Shown here piece by piece: positions 44,862-53,510 of a stretch of 64,000 nt of DNA. The position numbers and the translations under genes were made by a program. Source of the stretch: Betaproteobacteria bacterium (GTDB lineage: Bacteria; Pseudomonadota; Gammaproteobacteria; Burkholderiales; Rhodocyclaceae). The notes under the pieces were generated by a model that worked only from the letters and a program-made list of their open reading frames with translations, had not been told where the DNA came from and did not search any database. Every line of letters begins with the position of its first letter. Positions within the stretch are counted from its first letter, which is position 1. The stretch lies in NCBI GenBank assembly GCA_016720065.1, contig JADJXY010000002.1, positions 447,001 to 511,000 of the forward strand, in the 5' to 3' direction.

Positions 44862-45413
44862 GTGGTCATGACCCTCGCGGAACTCGTTGCCCAACTGGTC
44901 CTGGTGGCGGCCGGATTTTCCGGCCTCGAACCGCTTCCTGCCGAGCGTCTGCCGCCGCTGGAAGCCCTGGAGCCTGCCGCCCTGGCAGCCCAGGCCTGTC
45001 CCATGCAGCCCCGCCAGTGCCAGGGCATCGTGGCCTATTTCGATACCGACCGGGGCCGCATCCTGCTCAGTTCACGCCTCGATCTCGACGATGCGGGAGA
45101 CAATTCCTTCGTGGTCCACGAATTGGTCCATGTGCTGGAATGGCACCACAATGGCGGGCGAGCCTTGCAGGGCTGCGAAGCCAGTCTGCGTTCCGAGCGG
45201 CGCGCGTATCGGGTGCAGAACGCATACCTGCGGCAGCAGGGTCGCCGGGAACGGCACGGGCAAATGCTCTCGGGCATGGCCTGCGCTCCGGTGCAGCCCA
45301 GCGACCAGAGCATGGTGCTGATCCCCGCGGCCTCGGCCTATCGGGAGCGTATGGTACTGGAAGATTTCATCGCCGACGTGGAAGCCGGCGAGGCCGTTCG
45401 CCGGTCGCCTTGA
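44862..45413 (+). CDS. Putative HExxH metal-binding protein of unknown function
   Basis: The protein is 183 aa from GTG 44862 or ATG 44868. A hydrophobic N-terminus may be a weak signal. The central FVVHELVHVLEW has the zinc-peptidase HExxH motif, with a further acidic region downstream (SERRAYRVQNAYL) that could give the third ligand. Cysteines occur at QACPMQPRQCQG and LQGCEAS. I recognise it only as similar to small secreted DUF6647-like proteins. Activity is not shown. It converges on the first bacterioferritin gene. Confidence 0.55.
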   Translation: MVMTLAELVAQLVLVAAGFSGLEPLPAERLPPLEALEPAALAAQACPMQPRQCQGIVAYFDTDRGRILLSSRLDLDDAGDNSFVVHELVHVLEWHHNGGRALQGCEASLRSERRAYRVQNAYLRQQGRRERHGQMLSGMACAPVQPSDQSMVLIPAASAYRERMVLEDFIADVEAGEAVRRSP

Positions 45414-45477
45414 GCGGCGGGGGTGGGGCGACGGGAAGCGGTGAATTTGTCGGGCGCACCCGAAAATTCACGGATTC

Positions 45478-45960
45478 TCAGTCTCCGCCCGGCGCCATTT
45501 GGGACTGGAGATAATTGGCCAGCCCCACGTCCTTGACCAAGGTATGCTGGGTCTCCAGCCAGTCGATGGCTTCCTCGCAGTGTTCCAGGAGGTCTTCCAG
45601 CAACTCGCGGCTGACGTAGTCCTGTAGGGTTTCGCATTGGGCGATGGCGTCTACCAGCACCGGGCGCTGGATTTCGCGCTCGTAACGCAGGTCGCCTCCC
45701 AGGCATTCGAGGGGATTTTCGCCGATGAGCAGCTTGCCCAGACTTTGCAGATTGGGCAGTCCTTCCAGGAAAAGAATGCGCTCGATGAGGGCGTCGGCTT
45801 CCTTCATGACCCGGATCGACTGGCGGTACTGGTAGTCGTTGAGCTTTTCCAGGCCCCAGTTGCGCAACATGCGGGCGTGGAGGAGATACTGGTTGATGGC
45901 GGTCAGTTCGTTCTTGAGCACCAGATTGAGCAGGGTGATGACCTTCTTGTCGCCTTTCAT
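45478..45960 (-). CDS. bfr: Bacterioferritin subunit, heme-binding type
   Basis: The protein is 160 aa. The four-helix bacterioferritin pattern is clear (NELTAINQYLLHA, IERILFLEGLPNLQ, LQDYVSREL). The heme-ligand methionine is present at M52. In the ferroxidase centre E18 and E94 remain, but the usual E51, H54, E127 and H130 are V, E, C and A by alignment. It should bind heme but not oxidise iron by itself. The gene 12 bp upstream codes the opposite type, so the two probably assemble together. Confidence 0.93.
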   Translation of the reverse strand: MKGDKKVITLLNLVLKNELTAINQYLLHARMLRNWGLEKLNDYQYRQSIRVMKEADALIERILFLEGLPNLQSLGKLLIGENPLECLGGDLRYEREIQRPVLVDAIAQCETLQDYVSRELLEDLLEHCEEAIDWLETQHTLVKDVGLANYLQSQMAPGGD

Positions 45961-45972
45961 TGCCGGGGCTCC

Positions 45973-46458
45973 TTATGCGGCTTCGCCAGGTTTCATCTGG
46001 CTCTGCTGGTAGTTTTGCAGGCCCACCCGTTCGATGAGGCCGATCTGGCGTTCGAGCCAGTAGGCGTGGTCCATTTCGGTGTCGTCGAGCTGGGCGACGA
46101 GCATGTCGCGGCTGACATAGTCCTGGGCCTTTTCGCAGGCGGCGATGGCCTTTTTCAGCTCGCCCACCACATGGTATTCGACCTCCAGGTCCGCCTTGAG
46201 CATGGCGGGAACGGTCTTGCCGATCTTGAGGGCGTCGCGCTTGCCCAGATTGGGGGTGCCTTCCAGGAAGAGGATGCGCTGGATCAGCGCCCTGGCGTGG
46301 CCGCGTTCTTCGTCCGATTCGTGCAGGGCCTTGGCCGCCAGGTGGGCAAAACCCATGTCGGCGTACATCTCGCCGTGGATGAGGTACTGGTCGATGGCGG
46401 TAAGCTCGCCCGCCAGGAGGCCGTTGAGAATGTCGAGAATTTTCTTGTCGCCCTTCAT
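45973..46458 (-). CDS. bfr: Bacterioferritin subunit, ferroxidase type
   Basis: The protein is 161 aa from ATG 46458. E18, E51, H54 and E94 of the diiron centre are present, as are the E and H near 128-131 (DDTEMDHAYW), but the heme ligand at 52 is R. It should oxidise Fe(II) and not bind heme at the dimer interface. With the downstream heme-type subunit it matches mixed BfrA/BfrB ferritins known in Neisseria and Pseudomonas. It stores iron in the cytoplasm. Confidence 0.93.
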   Translation of the reverse strand: MKGDKKILDILNGLLAGELTAIDQYLIHGEMYADMGFAHLAAKALHESDEERGHARALIQRILFLEGTPNLGKRDALKIGKTVPAMLKADLEVEYHVVGELKKAIAACEKAQDYVSRDMLVAQLDDTEMDHAYWLERQIGLIERVGLQNYQQSQMKPGEAA

Positions 46459-46540
46459 GACGATCTCCGCTAGGGGTTGGGATTCACAAGGATGGCACGG
46501 GAAAACCCGCAAATCAAGGCGGGGTGGCCGGTTTGGGGCG

Positions 46541-47461
46541 TCAGGGCGTAAACCAGCCGGGATCGACGATGTCGAGCAATTCGCCGCTGAGCATCTTCTG
46601 CAGGGTGTGAATGCTTTGCGGGCGGGCCATGATGGGCAGGCGCAGGCACCAGTCGATGACTTCCAGGAGTTGCGGCGAGTACTGGCGTGCCCAGCGCTTT
46701 TCGGCGGGTTCCAGGATTTCCCCCTTGAGGCGGCGGTCGGCCGGCATGGGCGTGGCGCCGCCCGACAGGCAGGAGTAAAGCGTGGCGCCGATGGCGTAGA
46801 TGTCCGTCCAGGGGCCGAGTTCGCCGTCGACCTGCTGCTGCTCCGGGGCAGCGAAACCCAGGGTGTAGATATTGCCCAGATTGACCTTGGCTTCCCCCAG
46901 GCCCCAGCGGGCGGCGCCGAAATCGAGCAGGACCGGGTTGCCGTCCCGCCGCAGGAAGATGTTGGCGGGCTTGAGATCCAGATGCAGAAGCTTCTGCTTG
47001 TGCACTTCGCGCAGGCCGCCGAGGAGGCGCACGAACACGCTGCGCAGGAACTCCTCCCGCAGGGCTTCCCCGGCGCGGAATTTCCTGTAGATGTGCTCAT
47101 GCAGGCTACAACCCTCCTCGTGCTTCATCACCAGGTAGGCGGTGGCGTTGGCCTTGGTGAAATTGAGCACGCTGACCACGTTGGGGTGTCGGATGCGGGC
47201 CAGCAGTTTGGCTTCCTCCAGGAAGGAACGCATGCCCGTGTTGAACTTGCCCTGGCATTCGGCGCTCACCACGGGTTCCAGGCTCGCGCCGGAGCGCGTG
47301 GCCAGGGCGGCCGGCAGGTATTCCTTGATGACCACCGGGGTCTCGTCCGTTCCCCGCGCCAGGTAGACCAGGGAATAGCCCCCGCGGGAAATCAGCTTCT
47401 CGATGCGGTAGGTGTCGACGACGGTGCCGGGGGGCAGGGGCTGGCAATCGGGGGGCGGCAT
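46541..47461 (-). CDS. Serine/threonine protein kinase
   Basis: The protein is 306 aa, a kinase domain with no membrane segment. It has SRGGYSLVY (glycine loop), K46 in VVIKEYLP, catalytic D162 in HLDLKPANI and D180 in DFGAAR. The APEQ motif (FAAPEQQQ) and DIYAIGATLY follow. All key residues are intact. HLD instead of HRD marks a distinct subgroup. It lies on the same strand between the DUF1513 gene and the bacterioferritins. A link to iron regulation is only inferred from position. Confidence 0.87.
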   Translation of the reverse strand: MPPPDCQPLPPGTVVDTYRIEKLISRGGYSLVYLARGTDETPVVIKEYLPAALATRSGASLEPVVSAECQGKFNTGMRSFLEEAKLLARIRHPNVVSVLNFTKANATAYLVMKHEEGCSLHEHIYRKFRAGEALREEFLRSVFVRLLGGLREVHKQKLLHLDLKPANIFLRRDGNPVLLDFGAARWGLGEAKVNLGNIYTLGFAAPEQQQVDGELGPWTDIYAIGATLYSCLSGGATPMPADRRLKGEILEPAEKRWARQYSPQLLEVIDWCLRLPIMARPQSIHTLQKMLSGELLDIVDPGWFTP

Positions 47462-47516
47462 GGCCGGGAATCCGGGGGCGGGTACCCCCGGATTCTACCC
47501 TGCGCCGCCGTGGTTT

Positions 47517-48626
47517 TCAGGCCGCCAGGGTCCAGTGGTTGTCGACAGCCATGGGTTCGGGCCAGGCGAGAAAAACGGGCTCGCCCCCCGGCAGCCAGCG
47601 GACCAGGCCGTAGGCGGTGGACACCAGCAGACCGCCCGGGTCGCCGCCGTCAGCCCAGGGCGCGAGGGCGTAGGTTTCCTTGAACTTGACCACGGGCGTC
47701 AGGCGGTCCGGAGCCTGGGGTTGCCAGGCCAGGGCCAGACCGGCCTGATTGCTGGAAAGGGCGAAGCCGCCATGGGCAGCCGGGGCAATGTCTCCGGCGT
47801 AGCCTATCCCGTCGTTTTGCTGGGAGGGGACGGTCAGCGCATCGTTGTGCAGGAGGGCCAGCAGGGGGGCGGCGGCCCGGGCCGCCGGATCGTCGTGTTC
47901 GGCCTGGAGGGCGATGCCGAGCAGAGTGTCGCCGCTGCGGGGATCCTGATTCCAGGCCAGGTGGCGCAGGCTGAGGCGGCGATCGTCCAGGCGCCACTGG
48001 TCGAGGAGCCGGCCATCGGCGCCGTCGAGGCGGACCAGGCAAGAGTCCATGCGCTCGAGATCGTGCTTGCGGTCGCCGGGGATGCTGCGCGGAATGCCGC
48101 CATTGGCCACCAGGATGCGCCCCTGCGCGTCGCTGACCAGTTGATGCGGGTCGATGCCGTGGCTGTCCCATTCGTCCAATTTGGCCAGGGTGTTCGCGTC
48201 CCTTACGCCGATGCGACCGCGGCCCGACGCGACATCGGTTTCCGTGGTGAAAATCTTGTCACCCTGCCCGATGGCGTGGCCTCCCAGACGGGTGCGGGCG
48301 GAGTCCAGGCGCTCCTCGCGCAGTACCTGGCCAGTGCCGTCGCAGCGCAGAAGCCAGGTGCCCGGGCGCACGCCGATGACCAGCAGGCCGCCATCCGGCT
48401 TCGCGCTGATGCCATGGGGTCGGGTGGGCAAGGGCACCGCGTAGGCGATGGACAGCCGGCGGGTTTCCCAGTCGGCCGCCAGAACGCCGGCGAAGTAGGG
48501 GTCTGTGTTGCGGGGGCCGCGCCAGGCGGCGCCGATGCGGGTGGTGCTGCCGGCCGGCGCCGCCCCGGCCAGGCGGGGCAGGGTCGCGGCGGCGCCAAGG
48601 GCGAGGAGAAATTGGCGTCGTTGCAT
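47517..48626 (-). CDS. DUF1513 periplasmic protein
   Basis: The protein is 369 aa. MQRRQFLLALGAAATLPRLA looks like a Tat-type signal lacking the second strict Arg (RRQFLL), so export by Tat is possible. The body has beta-propeller features: PTRPHGISAKPDGGLLVIGV, DSHGIDPHQLVSDAQGRILVANGG, LDQWRLDDRRLSLRHLAW and FALSSNQAG. DUF1513 genes usually lie beside imelysin-type iron-uptake genes. Here it follows a TonB-dependent receptor by 11 bp, consistent with iron use. Confidence 0.8.
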   Translation of the reverse strand: MQRRQFLLALGAAATLPRLAGAAPAGSTTRIGAAWRGPRNTDPYFAGVLAADWETRRLSIAYAVPLPTRPHGISAKPDGGLLVIGVRPGTWLLRCDGTGQVLREERLDSARTRLGGHAIGQGDKIFTTETDVASGRGRIGVRDANTLAKLDEWDSHGIDPHQLVSDAQGRILVANGGIPRSIPGDRKHDLERMDSCLVRLDGADGRLLDQWRLDDRRLSLRHLAWNQDPRSGDTLLGIALQAEHDDPAARAAAPLLALLHNDALTVPSQQNDGIGYAGDIAPAAHGGFALSSNQAGLALAWQPQAPDRLTPVVKFKETYALAPWADGGDPGGLLVSTAYGLVRWLPGGEPVFLAWPEPMAVDNHWTLAA

Positions 48627-48636
48627 GGAGCAGGCC

Positions 48637-50856
48637 TCAGAACTTGTATTCGACCGAAAGCTGGGCGGAACGCTCGGTGCCCGCGACGACGTGGCCGCCG
48701 TTTTCGTATACGGACTCGTAGTACAGCTTGTCGAAGAGATTGAAGATGTTGAGCTTGACCACGTACTTGGGCTGCTCGTAGGACACCATGGCGTCCCAGC
48801 GGCGATAGCCGGGAGCCAGGTTCGGGTTGGGTACGGTCGTTCCGTTCGGGATGCCGTAGGCGAGCCGCGACCCCTTGCCCTCGACCCCGGCGCCGATCCT
48901 CCAGCCGGCAGGCAGGCGGTAGGTGCTCCACAGGCTGTAGGTGAAGGGGGGCGTATTGCGGGGCCGCATGCCTTCCACCGCGGTGCTGCCGCCGGGCTTG
49001 GCCTCGTCGATGCGGGCGTGCAGCAGGGCCCAGCCGAGGAATACCTCCCACTGGGGCGTGATGCGGCCGGCAGCCTCGATTTCGAAGCCGTCGGTGTGGC
49101 GCTTCTTGGTGAGCAGATTGGGGAAGGGGTTGGTCAGGGTGGGGACGCCGGAGGCAGACTCGATGTCCGTATTGCGCTCCCATTCCTTTTCCGCCCGGTA
49201 GAGCGAAGTGCGCAGGGAAAGATCACCCTCGAAGAGTTCCCACTTGGCCCCGATTTCCAGGGTGCGGCTGCGTTCCGCCGGTGCGGTCGAGGACGCGGTG
49301 GTGAATTGGTAGAGGTCCGCGGTGGGGTTGAAGGAATCGCTGAAGGCCAGGTAGTAGTGCTGCATTTCGCTCGGCTGCCACGACAGGCCGCTGCGGTAGC
49401 TCCATTCGCTGAAACTCACGTCGGCGGTCGTGGCGAGGCTGGTGGCGGTGGTGGTGTTGCGGTAATCCGCCTTCAGGCTGTCGTGGCGCAGGCCCAGGAG
49501 GATCTTCCAACCCGGCAGGAACTCGATGGTGTCCTGGGCGTAGGTGCCGACGGTATTGCCGTCGTACTGGCTGGGATTGATGCGGGTGCGGCTGCCATAG
49601 CCCACCGGCAGCGTCGGACTGGCGTCCGGATCGCCCACCGTGGTGTTGGCCAGGTTGGGGATGGCGGCATTGTTGTAGGACCAGCGGCCAGCCTGCTCGT
49701 GCAGCAATTCGAGACCGGCCAGGATTTCGTGCTTGAGGGGCCCGGTGGCGAACTTGCTGGTGAAGTCGGTCTGGCTGGTCCAGGTGCGCTCGTGGCCGCC
49801 CCGGGCCTGGCGGGCGCGGCGGAGGGCGGTACTGTCGGTAATGGCCGTGGTGCCGGCCAGGAGGCGCGGGGCCACACCCCACAGGTCGCGGTCGTAATCC
49901 GCGTGGCGCAGGACCGTGCGGATTTCAGTGTCGTTGGAAAAGCGGTGGATATAGCTCGCCGTGCTGATGTGGGTGGTGTTGTTCTCGTAATCCGAGGTGG
50001 TGCCATAGAAGCGGCTGGCGGGAACGTCCAGGGGGCGCTTGTTGAAGAAGGGCACGCCGTAGTCGAGGGTGTTGTGGGTTCTGAGATAGTAATGGCCGAG
50101 GGAGAACTCGTCCGCGGTGCCGATGCCCCAGCGCAGGGTGGGGGCGAAGCCGTCGCGTTCGCTCTCCACGTGGTCGCGGGAGCTGCCGGCATCGGTCTTC
50201 ATGGCATTGACACGCAGGGCGGCGTTCTCGCCCACCACCTGATTCACGTCCAGCGTGAGGCGCTTGTAGTCGAAGCTGCCCACGGTGCCGGTGACGCTGC
50301 CCTTGTTGAGCAGCCCGGGTTCCTTGCTCGCCTGGTTGATGACGCCGCCGGCCTGGCCGCGGCCGAAGAGCATGGCCGCCGAGCCGCGCAGCACCTCCAC
50401 CTGACCGACGTTGAAGGTCTCCCGGTTGTACTGGGCCACGTCGCGGATGCCGTCCAGGTAGAGGTCGCCGAAGGAGGAAAATCCCCGCAGGGTCATGTTG
50501 TCGCCGATACGGCCGCCCTCGCCGGCGTTGAAGGAAAGGCCGGCCACGTTGCGCAGGGCTTCCTTCAGGGTGTCGGCGTTCTTGTCCTCGATCAGGGCCT
50601 CGCTGACGATGGTCAGGGCCTGGGGGACGTCCTTGGGCAATTGCGTCACCTTGCCGACCCGGGTGGCGCCGCCCTGGTAGCCTTTCTCTTCGCCGATTCG
50701 ATCATCCTTGACGATGACGGTCCCCAGGGTCTGCTCCTCCGAAGCCCAGGCCTGGAGCGGCGCGATGGCCGCCGCGACGGCGGCGGCGAGAGGGAGAAGG
50801 GGCCCCGGGCGGGGCAGGCGGCGGGCCGCCGGACGGCTGTTGTGCAGGTTCTTCAC
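48637..50856 (-). CDS. TonB-dependent siderophore receptor
   Basis: The protein is 739 aa from GTG 50856, after AGGAG. After a long signal peptide, the plug domain (about 60-190) has IVKDDRIGEEKGY, LPKDVPQALTIVS and VEVLRGSAAMLFGRGQAGGVIN. A 22-strand barrel follows and ends with FDKLYYESVYENGG and a terminal F (EYKF). The pattern resembles Fiu/catecholate-type receptors. Substrate is not known. TonB, ExbB and ExbD are in the same strand run. No siderophore synthesis genes are nearby. Confidence 0.92.
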   Translation of the reverse strand: MKNLHNSRPAARRLPRPGPLLPLAAAVAAAIAPLQAWASEEQTLGTVIVKDDRIGEEKGYQGGATRVGKVTQLPKDVPQALTIVSEALIEDKNADTLKEALRNVAGLSFNAGEGGRIGDNMTLRGFSSFGDLYLDGIRDVAQYNRETFNVGQVEVLRGSAAMLFGRGQAGGVINQASKEPGLLNKGSVTGTVGSFDYKRLTLDVNQVVGENAALRVNAMKTDAGSSRDHVESERDGFAPTLRWGIGTADEFSLGHYYLRTHNTLDYGVPFFNKRPLDVPASRFYGTTSDYENNTTHISTASYIHRFSNDTEIRTVLRHADYDRDLWGVAPRLLAGTTAITDSTALRRARQARGGHERTWTSQTDFTSKFATGPLKHEILAGLELLHEQAGRWSYNNAAIPNLANTTVGDPDASPTLPVGYGSRTRINPSQYDGNTVGTYAQDTIEFLPGWKILLGLRHDSLKADYRNTTTATSLATTADVSFSEWSYRSGLSWQPSEMQHYYLAFSDSFNPTADLYQFTTASSTAPAERSRTLEIGAKWELFEGDLSLRTSLYRAEKEWERNTDIESASGVPTLTNPFPNLLTKKRHTDGFEIEAAGRITPQWEVFLGWALLHARIDEAKPGGSTAVEGMRPRNTPPFTYSLWSTYRLPAGWRIGAGVEGKGSRLAYGIPNGTTVPNPNLAPGYRRWDAMVSYEQPKYVVKLNIFNLFDKLYYESVYENGGHVVAGTERSAQLSVEYKF

Positions 50857-50947
50857 CAGAAACTCCTGTTGGAAACGTTGGGGGCTGGCTGGCGAAGGGC
50901 TGGCTGGCGGGGGTGGGAAAAAGTGATCGACGGCGGTGGGGGCGACC

Positions 50948-52351
50948 TCACCAGACGAAAAATACGAGGCTCCAGACGCAGGCCAGAGTGGCAATGGGTG
51001 CCAGCAGGAGGGTCAGCGCGGCGTACCGGCGCGGCCAGGACACCGGGGCGGGCCACACCAGGCACCGGGCGAGCCAGGCGGCGGCCAGGCAGCCGGCCGC
51101 CAGCAGCGCGATGCGAAAGCCCGGGAGCCAACCCAGCCAGAAGTGTTCCGCCTTGAGGTGGCTGACGGTGAGCATCGACAGGCCGAGGATGACGCTGGCG
51201 GCGGCGAGGGGGGTGAGCGCCAGCGTCAGGCGCTGCCAGGAAAGACGGGGCGTGGCCAGGAGCCGCGCCGCCAGGGCCGGGCCGCAGCCCAGCAGGGCGC
51301 CCAGGAGGAAGCCGCCGCCGAGCAGGTAGGCGAGGATGAGGGCGCCGTCCAGCCAGATGAACAGGTCGCTGGCCTCCGGATAATGGGTGAGGAGCCACCA
51401 GGGGGCGTCAGTGTCGAGGAGGGCGAACTGGTCGTGGTCGACCAGCCATTCCGCCAGCCACAGCTTCATGTCCCGGAACCAGGGGCTGACCGTCCACTGG
51501 AAGGCGGCGGTGGCCACGCCGAGGACGCCGAAGAGCAGGGTGAGCGCCTCCCAGGTGTGGGCCGGGGCGGCGGTGTCCCGCACCTCGGCGAAGGGCGAGC
51601 GCAGGGCCAGGGCGACGGCTCCCCGCTGCCCGGCGCAGCGGCCGCAGGCGTGGCACTCCGAAGCGCTGGTCATGCGCCGGACATCGACCAGGGGGGCGCA
51701 ATTGACCGGTTCGAAGTCAGCGTCGTGACGATCCCAGGCTGCCCGGTCCACTGTGTAGTGGAGCGGGGCGATCTTGGCCAGCACGGCGAAGACGCCGGAG
51801 GCCGGGCACAGGTAGCGGCACCAGATGCGCTTCTCGCGGCCGTAGAGGAGGCCGATGGCGACGGCGGCGACGGTGGAGCCGCCCAGGACCAGCAACGCCG
51901 CCTGGGGGTATTCGTAAACGCTCACGAGTTGGCCGTACACCGTGGTGCAGACGAAGGCCACGAAGGGCCAGCCGGACCACTTGAGCCACCGGGGCAGGGG
52001 CCTGCCGCGGCCGTACTGGCTGACCCATTCGCTAAGCGAGCCCTCGGGACAGAAGATGCCGCACCAGACGCGGCCCAGGGTGACGGTGGCGATCATCACC
52101 CCGGGCCACCAGACGCCCCAGAAGCAGAACTGGGCGAAGAGCCGCAGGTTGTCCCAGATATGGGCATCTTCCGGGGGCAGCGGCAGGAAGGCCGGGATGA
52201 CCACCAGCGCGGCGTAGACCACCACCACCGCCCACTGGATGGAGAGGATCAGCCGGCGGTGCCGGCGCAGAAACAGGCCGACGGCCGCGAGACGGCCCGG
52301 GGGCAGGCCGGCGGGCCGGGTCGGATGGAAGGTCAGCGTCTGCTCAGTCAC
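50948..52351 (-). CDS. Polyferredoxin membrane protein of FTR1-type iron importer (FtrD-like)
   Basis: The protein is 467 aa from GTG 52351, which overlaps the permease stop by 8 bp. It has multiple membrane helices and NapH-like cysteine motifs: WCGIFCPEGSL, WCRYLCPASG and SECHACGRCAGQ. In FtrABCD systems this protein probably transfers electrons to the periplasmic copper protein or permease during ferrous iron uptake. It is the last of the ftr-like genes. Confidence 0.82.
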   Translation of the reverse strand: MTEQTLTFHPTRPAGLPPGRLAAVGLFLRRHRRLILSIQWAVVVVYAALVVIPAFLPLPPEDAHIWDNLRLFAQFCFWGVWWPGVMIATVTLGRVWCGIFCPEGSLSEWVSQYGRGRPLPRWLKWSGWPFVAFVCTTVYGQLVSVYEYPQAALLVLGGSTVAAVAIGLLYGREKRIWCRYLCPASGVFAVLAKIAPLHYTVDRAAWDRHDADFEPVNCAPLVDVRRMTSASECHACGRCAGQRGAVALALRSPFAEVRDTAAPAHTWEALTLLFGVLGVATAAFQWTVSPWFRDMKLWLAEWLVDHDQFALLDTDAPWWLLTHYPEASDLFIWLDGALILAYLLGGGFLLGALLGCGPALAARLLATPRLSWQRLTLALTPLAAASVILGLSMLTVSHLKAEHFWLGWLPGFRIALLAAGCLAAAWLARCLVWPAPVSWPRRYAALTLLLAPIATLACVWSLVFFVW

Positions 52352-53147
52352 GGCCGCTCCGCCGCCAGGCGAACAGCACAACCGCCCAGTAGGTGCCGTA
52401 GATGAGGAGGGTGGACAGGGCGGGTCGCGCCCGGTAGCCGGAGAAGTCGGCGAGCAGCCGGCCACCGCCGCGGGTATCGTCGAGCAGGGTGGAACTGTCC
52501 CACACCGGATCGAGCAGGGTCGGCAGCCAGTCGGCACCGATCAGCCGATCGACGGCGGCGACCAGCAGCGATGAGGCGAGGATCAGCAGGAGGACGGAGG
52601 AAAGGCGCAGGAGCAGTCCGATATTGAGCCGGGCCAGGCTCCGGGCGGCCAGCCAGGCGGTGGCGGCGGCCCCGGCGAAGCCGGCCAGGGAGCCGATGGC
52701 GAGGGCGCGCAAGTCGCCGCCCTGGGCCAGACCGTAGAGAAAGATCACCGTTTCGGCGCCTTCGCGGGCGACGGCCAGCGCGGCGACGACAGCCACGCCG
52801 AGATATCCCGAACGCTCGGCGGCAAAGGTCAGGTCGGCGTGCAGCCGGGCCTTCATTTGCCGGCTGTGCCGCTTCATCCACAGCACCATCTGGGTGATCA
52901 GAGCGGCGGCGACGAGCAGGGTGGCGGTCTGGAAGATGTCCAGCGCCTGGCCGGTCAGTTCGTCCTGCACCGTCAACAGGGTCCAGCCGAGCAGGAAGGC
53001 GAGCAACACCCCGGCGGCAAGGCCGGCGAAGAGCGCCCGGCGCCCGCGCCCATCGTCGTCGTTGATCTTCAGCCAGGCGAACAGGATGCCGGCGATCAGG
53101 AAAGCTTCCAGACTCTCCCGCCAAACGACGAAAAAGGTGCTAGCCAT
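52344..53147 (-). CDS. FTR1-family iron permease (FtrC-like)
   Basis: The protein is 267 aa with seven hydrophobic helices. The two REXXE iron-binding motifs are intact: RESLE at 10-14 and REGAE near 127-131. In FTR1 permeases these carry iron across the inner membrane. Cys-rich FtrD-like and cupredoxin genes are adjacent. Confidence 0.92.
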   Translation of the reverse strand: MASTFFVVWRESLEAFLIAGILFAWLKINDDDGRGRRALFAGLAAGVLLAFLLGWTLLTVQDELTGQALDIFQTATLLVAAALITQMVLWMKRHSRQMKARLHADLTFAAERSGYLGVAVVAALAVAREGAETVIFLYGLAQGGDLRALAIGSLAGFAGAAATAWLAARSLARLNIGLLLRLSSVLLLILASSLLVAAVDRLIGADWLPTLLDPVWDSSTLLDDTRGGGRLLADFSGYRARPALSTLLIYGTYWAVVLFAWRRSGRD

Positions 53148-53168
53148 GCTGCGCTCCGCGAGTGTGGA

Positions 53169-53501
53169 TTACCTGGCGACGATCCGACCCTGAGCAGTCT
53201 CCGGGTGGAATTCGTCGAAAAACTTGTAGCTGCCGGGCTTCATGGGCGCGAAGACCAGCTTGCGGGTGACGCCGGGCGCCAGCACCGTTTCCTTCCTGAG
53301 TTCGAGGCTCTCGAATTCCGTGGCGCCCGGACCCTCGTTCCTGATTTCCAGGCGGAACTTGGTGTTGGCCGGCACTTCCAGGCTTGCCGGAAAGAGGCGG
53401 CCGTCTTTCATGACCAGCAGAAAGGTCGGCATGTCGTCGGCCAGGGCTGCGGTCGACACCACGAAGGCACCGAGCAGCACGGAAAGGAGAGCGTGTTTCA
53501 C
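53169..53501 (-). CDS. Periplasmic cupredoxin-like protein (FtrB-like)
   Basis: The protein is 110 aa. A signal peptide ends near ALA-DD. The cupredoxin-1 fold follows with ASLEVPANTKFRLEIRN, GATEFESLELRKETVLAPG and YKFFDEFHPETAQG, including possible copper ligands. In the FtrABCD model it oxidises iron before permeation. It starts 21 bp before the permease. Confidence 0.85.
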   Translation of the reverse strand: MKHALLSVLLGAFVVSTAALADDMPTFLLVMKDGRLFPASLEVPANTKFRLEIRNEGPGATEFESLELRKETVLAPGVTRKLVFAPMKPGSYKFFDEFHPETAQGRIVAR

Positions 53502-53510
53502 GGGATTGCC

